Assembly (NCBI RefSeq): GCF_024347515.1
Contig: NZ_AP025494.1
Span: 62,001 to 126,000 of the forward strand
Reading direction: 5' to 3'
Length of the DNA stretch: 64,000 bases
Origin: Vibrio gigantis
Lineage (GTDB): Bacteria; Pseudomonadota; Gammaproteobacteria; Enterobacterales; Vibrionaceae
The notes beneath the pieces are model-generated. The model was not told the DNA's origin, ran no database searches, and was given only the letters and a program-made list of their open reading frames with translations. This document shows positions 7,796-15,419 of this stretch, piece by piece. Made by a program: the position numbers and the translations under genes. Each line of letters begins with the position of its first letter. Position 1 is the stretch's first letter.

Positions 7796-8029
7796 ATGGT
7801 CACTGGGTCTTGGTACACGGTTGATGGTAAAAACATTGAAGGGCTGTCCGAGCTAAAGTTCTCTGATATGGCCAATGCACTGAGTGAAGTTGAGGCTTCC
7901 TATGAATGCATCGTCCTTGAAGAGTCAGAGCGGTTAGGGTGGAGCTTATTGCAAGTGAAAGCCGTTGTGCCAATTAAGGATGGCACAGTAAAACGAAAAT
8001 CAACCTTAAGGTTACTACTCAGCCATTAG
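7796..8029 (+). CDS. Small hypothetical protein, 77 aa
   Basis: The ATG at 7796 follows CTGAAGGAGAACCTT, a clear ribosome binding site. The product is soluble, with a mixed alpha/beta pattern (GSWYTVDGKNIEGLSELKFS, ECIVLEESERLGWSLLQVKA). No family is recognised. It is a single gene between the terminator of the first operon and the second hairpin leader, so it probably has its own promoter in 7700-7795. Confidence 0.55.
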   Translation: MVTGSWYTVDGKNIEGLSELKFSDMANALSEVEASYECIVLEESERLGWSLLQVKAVVPIKDGTVKRKSTLRLLLSH

Positions 8030-8114
8030 GTCACTAGAACACAAGTACTTCGTAAACACGGAAAATACCGCCAGTAATTGCCAAAAGTACGATGAAATTC
8101 GTGTTAACTGTAAT

Positions 8115-8312
8115 TGATTTACCCGAGAAATTTATCACTTTATTAAAGTGATTATTCCTCATCCAGTTAGGATGCTGTTGCAATATCCTCTTGTCTTATG
8201 ACATGTCCCCATTGACTTTAATACCCAAGTCACAAAAACCTACCCATAGGGAACAGTTCGTACCCTATTACCATAGGTTGCGTTTGTTCCTTTATTCCTT
8301 GGAGGAATTACC
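8115..8312 (+). promoter_or_regulatory. Multi-hairpin 5' leader (copy B) of the DUF4314/ferredoxin operon
   Basis: It starts with the same TGATTTACCCGAGAAA as copy A. The hairpins come in the same order: CACTTT/AAAGTG, AGGAT/ATCCT enclosing TGC/GCA, TGTC/GACA, then TCCCC and TGACTT/AAGTCA, then AACCTACCC. The second and third stems differ in sequence from copy A but remain paired, which is evidence of compensatory change. It ends in the SD TTGGAGGAATTACC before ATG 8313. It is probably a structured regulatory leader. Confidence 0.6.
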
Positions 8313-8783
8313 ATGCGCAACTCTATCATTGATGCAGCTTTAGCAAACTATACGTCTTCTATGACCCGCTATATCTGTAACGATAACCCGTTGGACCTAC
8401 AAATCGCGCAATGCGCTGTTCGTTGGATTAACGCCTCTCTTGAGCTTACTGGCCGTGAACATTTCCGAACTACATCAAATGGATTATTAGATGTGCCATT
8501 TCTTTTAGATTCAAAATACCACGATAACTTCGCTACAGATTGCTGGTTTCTGGCTGAGACTTTATTTGTCCCGACTACTGAAACAATCAAGCAATCGCTT
8601 AAACCTGGTGACGTCATCAAGATGATTCACATGAACGATATTGACCCAATTGATGCAGGAGAACTTGGTCAAATCAAGCGTATCGACGACATGGGAACAT
8701 TGCATATGCAATGGGACAACGGTCGTTCTCTTGGTATTTGCATGCCTGCTGGAGATTTATTCGAGGTTTATTATGCGAGTTAA
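8313..8783 (+). CDS. DUF4314-like protein
   Basis: This 156-residue soluble protein has the SD TTGGAGGAATTACC. The C-terminal 60 residues (LKPGDVIKMIHMNDIDPIDA, then GELGQIKRIDDMGTLHMQWD and NGRSLGICMPAGDLFEV) match the small SH3-like barrel of DUF4314, in which a PG..G.V..iDD.GtihV.WDNG pattern is typical. The N-terminal helical region is not recognised. The next gene, a ferredoxin, starts inside its 3' end (11-base overlap), so the two are probably translationally coupled. DUF4314 has no firm function. Confidence 0.65.
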   Translation: MRNSIIDAALANYTSSMTRYICNDNPLDLQIAQCAVRWINASLELTGREHFRTTSNGLLDVPFLLDSKYHDNFATDCWFLAETLFVPTTETIKQSLKPGDVIKMIHMNDIDPIDAGELGQIKRIDDMGTLHMQWDNGRSLGICMPAGDLFEVYYAS

Positions 8784-9006
8784 CAACACACCCATTCCAA
8801 CTGATTCTTGTACGGCGCTTGTCGCACTAGAAAGAGCTGGATACAAAGTAAATTCTGAATGCCGAAATGGTTACTGTGGCGCTTGTCGTCTCAAAGCTAC
8901 TGGCACTCCTACTTACTTAAATGACCCTATTGGATATAAGCAAGACGGTGAAATACTTGTTTGTTGCGTTGATTCGCAATCAGACATTGACATCGAACTA
9001 CCTTAA
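8773..9006 (+). CDS. Plant-type 2Fe-2S ferredoxin, YfaE-like
   Basis: The ATG at 8773 overlaps the previous gene's end. A longer upstream reading would start inside the DUF4314 gene with no SD. The 77-residue product is a minimal ferredoxin: ECRNGYCGACRLK gives CX4CX2C, and the fourth ligand is in ILVCCVD. Size and motif fit YfaE-type ferredoxins, which maintain the tyrosyl radical cofactor of class Ia ribonucleotide reductase. No reductase gene is in the window, so it would have to serve the host enzyme or one elsewhere on the element. The iron-sulfur call is firm; the YfaE role is inferred. Confidence 0.85.
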   Translation: MRVNNTPIPTDSCTALVALERAGYKVNSECRNGYCGACRLKATGTPTYLNDPIGYKQDGEILVCCVDSQSDIDIELP

Positions 9007-9084
9007 TTACCCATAACCCCAACAAACTCAACGTCAATCAAAGACATTGAACTTGTATCCCCAATTCCTATGGAGGAAACCCTT

Positions 9085-9777
9085 ATGTCATATGAAATCA
9101 TCTATGAGAAATTTGCTACGTTCTGTCCTGCAGATGTAGTAAGTCAACAAAAGAAAGATTTCCTACTCAAACATTTCAATATCAATTGTTCAACTATGAG
9201 CGATTACGATATCGATGCCGAACTTTTCAGACGGTTCAAGATCATCTCAACGGATAACTTGTACATGCTTCAACTCTTAATTGGTCCGTCCAATTGTGTT
9301 GATACAGAGTCAGGAAAGCGCACCCGAGATTGGATGTATTGCGGTGTCGACACTGAATATTCACTATTCCAAAAATACGGATGTGAATGGTGCCGAAGTG
9401 TTGAAAGTGGCGATTTAAAGCCTAATGGTCGATGGGCAACCCCTGAAGGCTGGCTTAAATCATTACGATTGGCATTCAAGCAAGCAGTGAGTTATGAGGC
9501 TATGCCTTATTGTCATTCCATGTCTTTTTGGATCGTCAAACCTACAACCTGGGAAGATCAGTACAAACTCAAGCAGTTTGAATCGATGGTATCCAGCTTT
9601 GGTGCTGACATCATGGAAAGAAGTTGGTTTGGTACTCGCAAGTTATATTGCTCATTTAGCCCTGAGTCGATGTTTGAAATGTACCTGTTTCAAGAACTAT
9701 CGATTCGTTTTTTTGGCAAACGTGCATTCAGCACGACTAGCCCGAGTCTAGGTCTAGTCAAGCAAAGAGCTATATAG
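9085..9777 (+). CDS. Hypothetical protein, 230 aa
   Basis: The start was placed at ATG 9085, after TATGGAGGAAACCCTT; the in-frame ATG at 9070 overlaps that SD. The product is soluble and rich in aromatic residues and Cys (YGCEWCRSVESG, MPYCHSMSFWIVKPTTWEDQ), with no signal peptide or membrane segment. The two-Cys CEWC pair could bind metal, but partner ligands are not evident. No family is recognised. It lies in the hairpin-separated series of small genes. Confidence 0.5.
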   Translation: MSYEIIYEKFATFCPADVVSQQKKDFLLKHFNINCSTMSDYDIDAELFRRFKIISTDNLYMLQLLIGPSNCVDTESGKRTRDWMYCGVDTEYSLFQKYGCEWCRSVESGDLKPNGRWATPEGWLKSLRLAFKQAVSYEAMPYCHSMSFWIVKPTTWEDQYKLKQFESMVSSFGADIMERSWFGTRKLYCSFSPESMFEMYLFQELSIRFFGKRAFSTTSPSLGLVKQRAI

Positions 9778-9805
9778 CTCAACCCCTTACACCTTACCCA
9801 TTAGC

Positions 9806-9837
9806 AGGGACTTTCTTCCCTGTGGGAAGTTGTCCCT
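9806..9837 (+). other. Intergenic hairpin before 9871
   Basis: AGGGAC/GTCCCT closes an inner TTCCC/GGGAA stem with a tgt loop. CAACCCCTTACACCTTACCCATTAG is the G-poor, C-rich run before it, and TTGGAGGAACTG the SD after it. It has the same layout as 3128-3160. Confidence 0.55.
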
Positions 9838-9870
9838 TCAAAACCTTAATAGTTCTTGGAGGAACTGAAT

Positions 9871-10395
9871 ATGATCACTTCAGATATGCTTTTAACTGCA
9901 GCAAAACCCTTCGGATTACCAATCGTTGCGATTGATGATATTGAAGCTGATGCGCGTAGCTTGAATCGTACTCGCCGTGATAACCCAACCACCCAATTTC
10001 TCTGGGTTGTAAAGCCTTGTGGCAGTGTCTTGTTTCCAATTGGAAAAGGCGTGAATCCACACTTCGTGACATTTTGTTTTGAAGCAAGTCATCAAGCGTT
10101 CTTGATAAAAAATGACGATATCTTTCCGATTGAAACCGAAGAAGCCGAACAGCTTTCGTGCAAACTTCCTTTCGATGTGACGGGTATTCGATATCAAGAA
10201 ACACTGGTACGCAAAGTCACTCAATTACTGAGCCATGCTTGCGTGCATTCTTCTGCTCTTGCGGAATGTAGCTTAGATGAAAACTCTAGCTGGAAGTCAT
10301 GGCAACGTTGGTTCGAAGATCTAAATCATCCAGTCATGGCTGCGTTTATGTCTCTTTGTATTCAGCGTTCGATTGAACTGACGGAGGCAAACTGA
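9871..10395 (+). CDS. Hypothetical protein, 174 aa
   Basis: The start is ATG 9871 behind TTGGAGGAACTGAAT; the ATG at 9856 would place the SD inside the coding region. The product is soluble, with a likely alpha/beta N-terminal half (FLWVVKPCGSVLFPIG, FVTFCFEASHQAFLIKNDDI) and a helical C-terminal half with a WKSWQRWFEDLNHP segment. No domain is recognised. Its stop overlaps the ATG of the next gene (ACTGATGA), so the two genes are coupled and may act together. Confidence 0.5.
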   Translation: MITSDMLLTAAKPFGLPIVAIDDIEADARSLNRTRRDNPTTQFLWVVKPCGSVLFPIGKGVNPHFVTFCFEASHQAFLIKNDDIFPIETEEAEQLSCKLPFDVTGIRYQETLVRKVTQLLSHACVHSSALAECSLDENSSWKSWQRWFEDLNHPVMAAFMSLCIQRSIELTEAN

Positions 10396-10883
10396 TGAAT
10401 CGCAAAACTTTAGATATTCAACGTCCATGTCGTCGAATACACGATGGTCACAGCTTTATGATTGCTCAACGTGTTCTGCGTTTGCCTGATGAAGACTCTG
10501 GCCTGTCTCATTCAATTGTTCGATTCGAAAACAGTCGTGTTGGTTTTGGAAGCTTAAAGCTAAAAAGACGAACGGCAATTCGAATCACCAACAAAGAGAA
10601 TGGTCAATGGATAATCCGATATTGCATGGGTAATGGCGGCAAGATTAAAGGGCTGAACAAGGAATATATTGCTATCGATTACGATGGTGTAAATGAACTT
10701 GGTGTGACCTTTAATAAAGACGTTCGTTTGTCTGTGAATACAGCTGACTGGTGGGACATTACAAGATGGTTTTGGACGTTCCCAGATCTTAATGTAAAGC
10801 TTTCCTTTCGTTTAGGTTTGATTGGATTTCTTTTAGGGATAATCAGTCTAGCTGACTTAATTGCGAAGCTATTTATAGCTTAA
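10395..10883 (+). CDS. Hypothetical protein with C-terminal membrane anchor, 162 aa
   Basis: It is coupled to the gene before it by a start/stop overlap. Most of the protein is soluble and beta-rich (SIVRFENSRVGFGSLKLKRR, AIRITNKENGQWIIRYCMGN, YIAIDYDGVNELGV). The last 25 residues or so (LSFRLGLIGFLLGIISLADL and onward) form one hydrophobic helix, suggesting a tail-anchored inner-membrane protein. No family is recognised. TAACCCCC follows its stop directly. Confidence 0.5.
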   Translation: MNRKTLDIQRPCRRIHDGHSFMIAQRVLRLPDEDSGLSHSIVRFENSRVGFGSLKLKRRTAIRITNKENGQWIIRYCMGNGGKIKGLNKEYIAIDYDGVNELGVTFNKDVRLSVNTADWWDITRWFWTFPDLNVKLSFRLGLIGFLLGIISLADLIAKLFIA

Positions 10884-10891
10884 CCCCCTGT

Positions 10892-10918
10892 GGGTCCGAT
10901 ACCCATTAGGGCGGTCCC
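10892..10918 (+). other. Intergenic hairpin before 10939
   Basis: GGGTCCG pairs with CGGTCCC (one T-T mismatch) around an inner ACCC/GGG pairing. It lies between the TAACCCC stop context and an AAGAGG ribosome site, which here is weaker than the usual TTGGAGGA. Confidence 0.45.
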
Positions 10919-10938
10919 CTCATTTCAAGAGGTATACC

Positions 10939-11385
10939 ATGAATGAACTAACACCTACATCGCAAGATGTTGAAGCCCCTCGATCCGTTTTGGAGTTTCT
11001 AGACAACTTAACAGCATCGAAATACTTCTATCTTGAGGCCGCTGGCGCGTACCTTAGTGAAGTTATTGATTCTGAATTGCTCGATGATAAAGCCAAGTTG
11101 CTCGAATTCATTGAAGACAATAAGTGTGAAGCCGTTGAAGACATCAGCGCAGAGTTGGTTGAAAAGATGATTTCTGACCGTGCAGATACATTGCACAGTT
11201 CAGCGTTATACATCTTGAAATCATTTCTCGGCACAGTGCCTAAAACTGAGGTTGAAGCTCTTCAAGATGGCGCTGTTGCTGATATTTGGTATGACGCTTC
11301 GGACCACGGAGACACTAGCGCCGCAGCAGTCATCAAAAATACGCAAGATGCCATGAGCATTATTGCTGACTTCTTAACGAAGTAA
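10939..11385 (+). CDS. Acidic helical hypothetical protein, 148 aa
   Basis: The ATG at 10939 follows TCAAGAGGTATACC. The product is strongly acidic and helical (SELLDDKAKLLEFIEDNKCE, EDISAELVEKMISDRAD), with no signal peptide, membrane segment or recognised motif. Small acidic plasmid proteins are sometimes nucleic-acid mimics or inhibitors, but nothing here shows that. It is flanked by hairpins on both sides. Confidence 0.5.
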   Translation: MNELTPTSQDVEAPRSVLEFLDNLTASKYFYLEAAGAYLSEVIDSELLDDKAKLLEFIEDNKCEAVEDISAELVEKMISDRADTLHSSALYILKSFLGTVPKTEVEALQDGAVADIWYDASDHGDTSAAAVIKNTQDAMSIIADFLTK

Positions 11386-11410
11386 CCAATCTTAAAGGAA
11401 TCTTCCTTTT

Positions 11411-11443
11411 ACTCCCTTTGGGGCATACGTCCCGTAGGGGAGT
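11411..11443 (+). other. Intergenic hairpin before 11487
   Basis: ACTCCC pairs with GGGAGT around an inner GGG/CCC arm. It shares the CTCCCttt core with 4241 and 18811. No T-run follows. Confidence 0.45.
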
Positions 11444-11486
11444 TGTGTGCCTCATAGGTTAACCAGCTTATGCAGAGGAACACATT

Positions 11487-11708
11487 ATGGGCTTTTTTTC
11501 TTTCAAAACCGCTGACACAAAACAGTCAATCTTTAATACGTGTACTGAGAAGTGTCGTCCAGTGTACATGCTCCAACCAAACAACGAAGACCCAATATAT
11601 GAACCGGCTTATGAAGGTTATGGTGTTTTCGGAGGGGTTGATGCTTATACATGGTTAGCGAAACATAATTTGCCAACGACAGTCACGAACTCATACGACG
11701 ACGATTAA
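11487..11708 (+). CDS. Small hypothetical protein, 73 aa
   Basis: The ATG at 11487 has GCAGAGGAACACATT upstream. The acidic product begins MGFFSFKTADTKQSI and carries RPVYMLQPNNEDPIYEPAYE and GYGVFGGVDAYTWLAKHN, a compact pattern that looks like a conserved small domain of phages and plasmids. I cannot name it. There is no signal peptide. Confidence 0.5.
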   Translation: MGFFSFKTADTKQSIFNTCTEKCRPVYMLQPNNEDPIYEPAYEGYGVFGGVDAYTWLAKHNLPTTVTNSYDDD

Positions 11709-11729
11709 CTCCGAACTCTGGGGATAAAA

Positions 11730-12035
11730 TTGGCCTTTGGCTTGGACTCTTTTGAATACGATAACCATCTATTCATTAAAGAGAATGAGTTGGATGTGCT
11801 AAGACAGGTGAACCCTGCACTGCTTGAACGCGAGTTTACCCAATTCCAAGCTTTTTCCGATTTCATTATCGTGAACGGCGAGGAAATTAGACCAAACGAT
11901 CTCCCATCGCATTTGAGAACTGACCTGCAATTAGCACCAGTTAAATACCCATTAAAATTCAGTTTCAGAAAAGGTAAGCAATACAGTGATTACCCTGCTT
12001 CTGAGAGCTGTCCATATCAAGGTTACTTCATTTAA
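11730..12035 (+). CDS. Small hypothetical protein, 101 aa (TTG start)
   Basis: It follows the previous gene by 21 bases. The best start is TTG 11730, with CTCTGGGGAT upstream. The product is soluble and acidic, with no recognised domain (FEYDNHLFIKENELDVLRQV, VKYPLKFSFRKGKQYSDYPA). TAACCCC at its stop fits the block. The TTG start is an inference from the SD-like GGGG and the short gap. Confidence 0.45.
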   Translation: MAFGLDSFEYDNHLFIKENELDVLRQVNPALLEREFTQFQAFSDFIIVNGEEIRPNDLPSHLRTDLQLAPVKYPLKFSFRKGKQYSDYPASESCPYQGYFI

Positions 12036-12068
12036 CCCCAAACCTTGATACAACCCACCACTACCCGT

Positions 12069-12100
12069 GAGGGATCTTCCCTCATAGGGATAGATCCCTC
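12069..12100 (+). other. Intergenic hairpin before 12120
   Basis: GAGGGATC/GATCCCTC is an 8 bp perfect stem enclosing CCC/GGG. It is followed by AAAATTGGAGGAATC and a GTG start. It is one of the clearest members of the series. Confidence 0.55.
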
Positions 12101-12119
12101 AAAATTGGAGGAATCTATC

Positions 12120-12533
12120 GTGGAATCAACCTATTTAGATGATACCGACCATATCTTAATTAAAGCGTTATCCAAAGAAGATATGCCGATAAATGAAATT
12201 GCCAAAAAGTTTGAAGTACCAATTGCCAATATCGCGATGTCACTAGACACCTGCCATTTTGCAATTACTGACAACATTTTGCGTAAAAACTCTCAGCTAG
12301 GAAAAATGAAATTGACTGCCATTGGTATTGAAAAACGATGTACCTTATGCAATCACTTTTTTCCGCTCACTAAAGAATTTTGGCACGTCAAGCGCACCAC
12401 TAAACATGGCCAGCGTGAGATGGGAACCTGCAAAAGTTGTGAAGCTGAAAAAAAGCGTCGTCAAGAACTCGATGGCCGCTTAAAAGACTTAGGAGGTAAA
12501 ATGTGTTTCTCGACACGTTACCTGAATAAGTAG
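12120..12533 (+). CDS. Zinc-ribbon protein with HTH-like N-terminus, 137 aa
   Basis: The start was set to GTG 12120, because TTGGAGGAATCTATC lies just upstream and any earlier start would read through the hairpin. Residues about 15-50 (LIKALSKEDMPINEIAKKFE, VPIANIAMSL) look like a helix-turn-helix. The second half has CTLCNHFFPL and GTCKSCEAEKKRR, two CxxC knuckles that could form a zinc ribbon, with basic residues after them. It is probably a small DNA- or RNA-binding regulator. It is the last gene before a terminator. Confidence 0.55.
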   Translation: MESTYLDDTDHILIKALSKEDMPINEIAKKFEVPIANIAMSLDTCHFAITDNILRKNSQLGKMKLTAIGIEKRCTLCNHFFPLTKEFWHVKRTTKHGQREMGTCKSCEAEKKRRQELDGRLKDLGGKMCFSTRYLNK

Positions 12534-12552
12534 CTGCATACCTTGTAGTTAA

Positions 12553-12585
12553 GATGAAAAGTCACCCGATCGGGTGGCTTTTCAT
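12553..12585 (+). terminator. Strong intrinsic terminator at the end of the first small-gene block
   Basis: GATGAAAAG and CACCC pair with GGGTG and CTTTTCATC around a GATC loop, with one T-G wobble. The T/A arms make it able to act in both directions. Confidence 0.75.
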
Positions 12586-12728
12586 CCACCATTTCCATCC
12601 GCTTTGACACATCCAGCCATCTCGCTTCGCCCTAAATTTCAATTTCTTTGAAATACTTCCTAAATCCGCATTTGTATGTTGCATAACCGTTTTAACCGAC
12701 TATCAAGAACTTAAATGGGTTAGCGCAC

Positions 12729-13412
12729 ATGAATAAACAGGACACGATCAACCAAGCACTGAATATCATCACCAGTTGGAACCTTGATGACAGCCATTCC
12801 AAATCCTTCTCTGATTTTGTCTTCTATTGGGCCTTTGCGCATACTAATCAGCACAAAGTGACTACAAGGTTAGATTCTAAAGAATCAGTACAAGATGGGG
12901 TGGTAGAGCTTGCACAGTTGTTAAGCAATGCAATGCTTAATGGGTACAGTGATCCAATCGGGGACATTCTGATTGAGTTAGGTGTGAATACAAAGACGAA
13001 ACGAATCAACAATCATCAAGATGACGATTTTTTAGAGCAAATGATGGGGCTCAATGATAACGAGGTCTATGAACCATTTTGCGGTACTGGTGCGTTAACT
13101 ATGGAGCTCATGCAGGCATATTGTGAAAAGCATACAGAACGCAGCAATCCTCTCGATCACTACACTTATTATCTCGAAGAGGTTAAGCCCCTCAACTGTG
13201 CAGCCGCAGTGATTCAAATCTTTCATAAGCTCGAATACCTATCTACCAAATTTGGTACTGCCATCATTCCAGGCAACCTCAAAATCATCAATATCGATCC
13301 GATAACACGACAAGAGGGGACCCAACACTACATCGCCAGTAAGATGTCGGATGCTGAACAAATTGAACACAACCTGAACTCGCTGCCTAACACTCAACCG
13401 ACGATACACTAG
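12729..13412 (+). CDS. N6-adenine methylase-like protein, short
   Basis: The ATG at 12729 opens a 227-residue protein. NEVYEPFCGTGALTMELMQ at about residues 112-130 is the S-adenosylmethionine loop (motif I, FxGxG) of N6-adenine DNA methylases. The N-terminal helices resemble the region preceding motif I in type I HsdM-like and plasmid methylases. The catalytic NPPY/DPPY motif is not present, and the protein ends about where it should occur (LKIINIDPITRQEG may be a remnant). It is therefore either a truncated gene or a SAM-binding non-enzymatic homologue. There is no restriction partner nearby. Confidence 0.6.
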   Translation: MNKQDTINQALNIITSWNLDDSHSKSFSDFVFYWAFAHTNQHKVTTRLDSKESVQDGVVELAQLLSNAMLNGYSDPIGDILIELGVNTKTKRINNHQDDDFLEQMMGLNDNEVYEPFCGTGALTMELMQAYCEKHTERSNPLDHYTYYLEEVKPLNCAAAVIQIFHKLEYLSTKFGTAIIPGNLKIINIDPITRQEGTQHYIASKMSDAEQIEHNLNSLPNTQPTIH

Positions 13413-13632
13413 GGGGCATTTATGATAGTAAGTTTGAGTGCAGTTAAAGCATTAACCTTTCATGCTTGATTTTCCCGTTCAAGTGGCGTGAGCGAGTTTG
13501 CCATTTTGGTTTAGCAGTGTTCTGAGAAGGCTTTGCCCCTTAATGAGATACAGTCCAAAGTTGAAACAGTAATGTTGAGGTCACTTTGATATTCAAAAGT
13601 ATTGAGCAGCTAAAGAAAAGGGCAAAGCCAAC

Positions 13633-14730
13633 TTATTCACACCTTTCAGTGAGCATAAGTTTTGTTTTAAGAAACGCAAGTTTGATGTCATCAGTTTTGG
13701 TGAACTTGAACTTACCATCAGTAGAAGCGTCGAACCTTTCAAAATAGTATTCGAGTAGCGGATCATACCTACCACTGTGAACCCAAGTGTAGAACTTTCC
13801 GAGTTCGTATCGTAATTCTTTATTAAGGTCAGATCTTAATCTCAGTACACTAATGGTTGCTAGGTCAACGATGTTCATTTCTTGTAGATTCGTCTTAATC
13901 TCTTCAATCAGAGGTAGGAGGGATTCTTTATACTTATCAGCTAATGGTACAAGGTCAGCGTCAGTTACTTCCGCTTCAAAAATCATAATGAGGTCATCAA
14001 TCTCTCCATTATAGTATTCGTTATCTAATCTTTTTTCTGACTCAGTGCGAAGAACATAGAGTTGTTCTAAAGGATCAGGTTTAGTCTCAATTTTTTCTTT
14101 TGAAAGTTTGTGTTGGTACTCAACAAACAGCGTTTCAATCCTATCAGCGATAACATCTAGGTACTCATATCGTATCTTGAGAAATTCGAACAGCTCATTG
14201 ATATTCAGGTTTAACGTTAAGTCCTCTTTGCCCACATCTCGACTGTACAAATGAACACTCAGGTCGCCAGTGTTGAAACTGCTTGTAAATGGCCAACTTG
14301 CGAATCGCTTTGAATTCTCTTGATTAAGATTTACTGGGTGAGCACCGAAACACGCCCTGATAGTTTTAAAGTAATTATTGTCATCTTCATTAGGGAAGAG
14401 GCGAGCTTTGAAGCATTTCTTTTCACCATGAAACGGATCTTTATTGTCATTCATAAACACTCGATGGAGTTGTTTGATTGACTCGAAAATGAGGTCTATT
14501 GAAGAGATAAGAGAGTAGACCTGCATACATCTACTATCTATATTCTTGTCAAACTCAGGTGCATTTTCTAAGTGCCTAACAGAAACAGTGATCCAATCCA
14601 TAGCAGAGCAAACGAGGTTAAAAAGGTTCTTACCGCCTTTATCTTTGTAGATTTGATACACAAAGCTAGAGTTTGAGTTCACTAACTCCCTAAAATCCGT
14701 GATTTTATCATCACTAACAACGCTTCTCAT
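13633..14730 (-). CDS. HEPN-domain-like protein, cargo
   Basis: This 365-residue soluble protein is divergent from the two genes that follow. Residues about 35-140 are helical, and FKTIRACFGAHPVNL gives R125 and H131 in an R-x5-H arrangement. That is the signature position of HEPN ribonucleases found in abortive-infection and toxin systems. The rest is helical and charged, with a long coiled segment around residues 200-240. No second domain is recognised. The orientation, lack of TAACCCC/hairpin spacing and cargo neighbours set it apart from the flanking block. HEPN is a pattern-based suggestion; an unrelated helical protein remains possible. Confidence 0.5.
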   Translation of the reverse strand: MRSVVSDDKITDFRELVNSNSSFVYQIYKDKGGKNLFNLVCSAMDWITVSVRHLENAPEFDKNIDSRCMQVYSLISSIDLIFESIKQLHRVFMNDNKDPFHGEKKCFKARLFPNEDDNNYFKTIRACFGAHPVNLNQENSKRFASWPFTSSFNTGDLSVHLYSRDVGKEDLTLNLNINELFEFLKIRYEYLDVIADRIETLFVEYQHKLSKEKIETKPDPLEQLYVLRTESEKRLDNEYYNGEIDDLIMIFEAEVTDADLVPLADKYKESLLPLIEEIKTNLQEMNIVDLATISVLRLRSDLNKELRYELGKFYTWVHSGRYDPLLEYYFERFDASTDGKFKFTKTDDIKLAFLKTKLMLTERCE

Positions 14731-14943
14731 TCACCAGTTCCTTTTCTAACTAACTGAAAATATTATAAAGAATGGCAATTATGATAGTGATAGTTCTTGA
14801 TCTCTTCAAATATATTATCTTTCGACACACATCATAGATTGATATTGGTTGAGTTTTATATTTGATGACCGCAACATAGACGAAATTCAATCGCGAATAA
14901 TTCCCAATATAAGGAATTAGCTAATGATTGATAAGGAGATTAA

Positions 14944-15390
14944 GTGCAAGTATCAGAACTAAAAACAGTGGCCACCCTGGTCCGGAAAGTGATTAAGAAG
15001 GTCGTTTCAGAGTCAACCTATGTTGATGTTGAGCTTCAAAGGTTTCCTTCAGGTTCGTGTGAGGTATCTAGTGTAATTTTGGGACTCTATTTGAGAGCAA
15101 AATATGATGTTAACGTTGTATAGTCAGTCGGCAAACGTCCATCTCCGGAATGCGAGTACAGTGAAAATAACCATGTTTGGTTAACGGTGAATGAAACTAT
15201 TGTTGTCGACATCACTGCTGATCAGTTTGACGATTGTTTGGAGAAAGTATTTGTTGGTCGCGATAGCGCTTTTCATGACACATTCGAAGTTTATGATACA
15301 AGACCGGTAGATTTTAGTTACTTACTGAGACGCGGTTCAGAGGGATATGGACATATATATAAGGAAGTAGTTACTCGAATGGCAAACTAG
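14944..15390 (+). pseudogene. Cys-His-Asp (transglutaminase-like fold) protein gene with in-frame amber codon
   Basis: A GTG at 14944 with AAGGAG upstream opens a frame that reads to 15390 but is cut by TAG at 15121-15123 (codon 60). The sequence on both sides is clearly one protein. SGSCEVSSVILGLYLRAKY supplies a Cys at 39, NNHVWLT a His at 77 and VVDIT an Asp at 89, the order and context of the Cys-His-Asp triad of transglutaminase/papain-like folds. The stop falls between Cys and His. So it is a pseudogene, a suppressed amber or a sequencing error. A GTG at 15187 could start the second half but has no SD. The ADP-ribosyltransferase-like gene follows 30 bases later. Confidence 0.6.
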
Positions 15391-15419
15391 TTTACCTAGT
15401 CGCCAGCTTATTCGATTGG

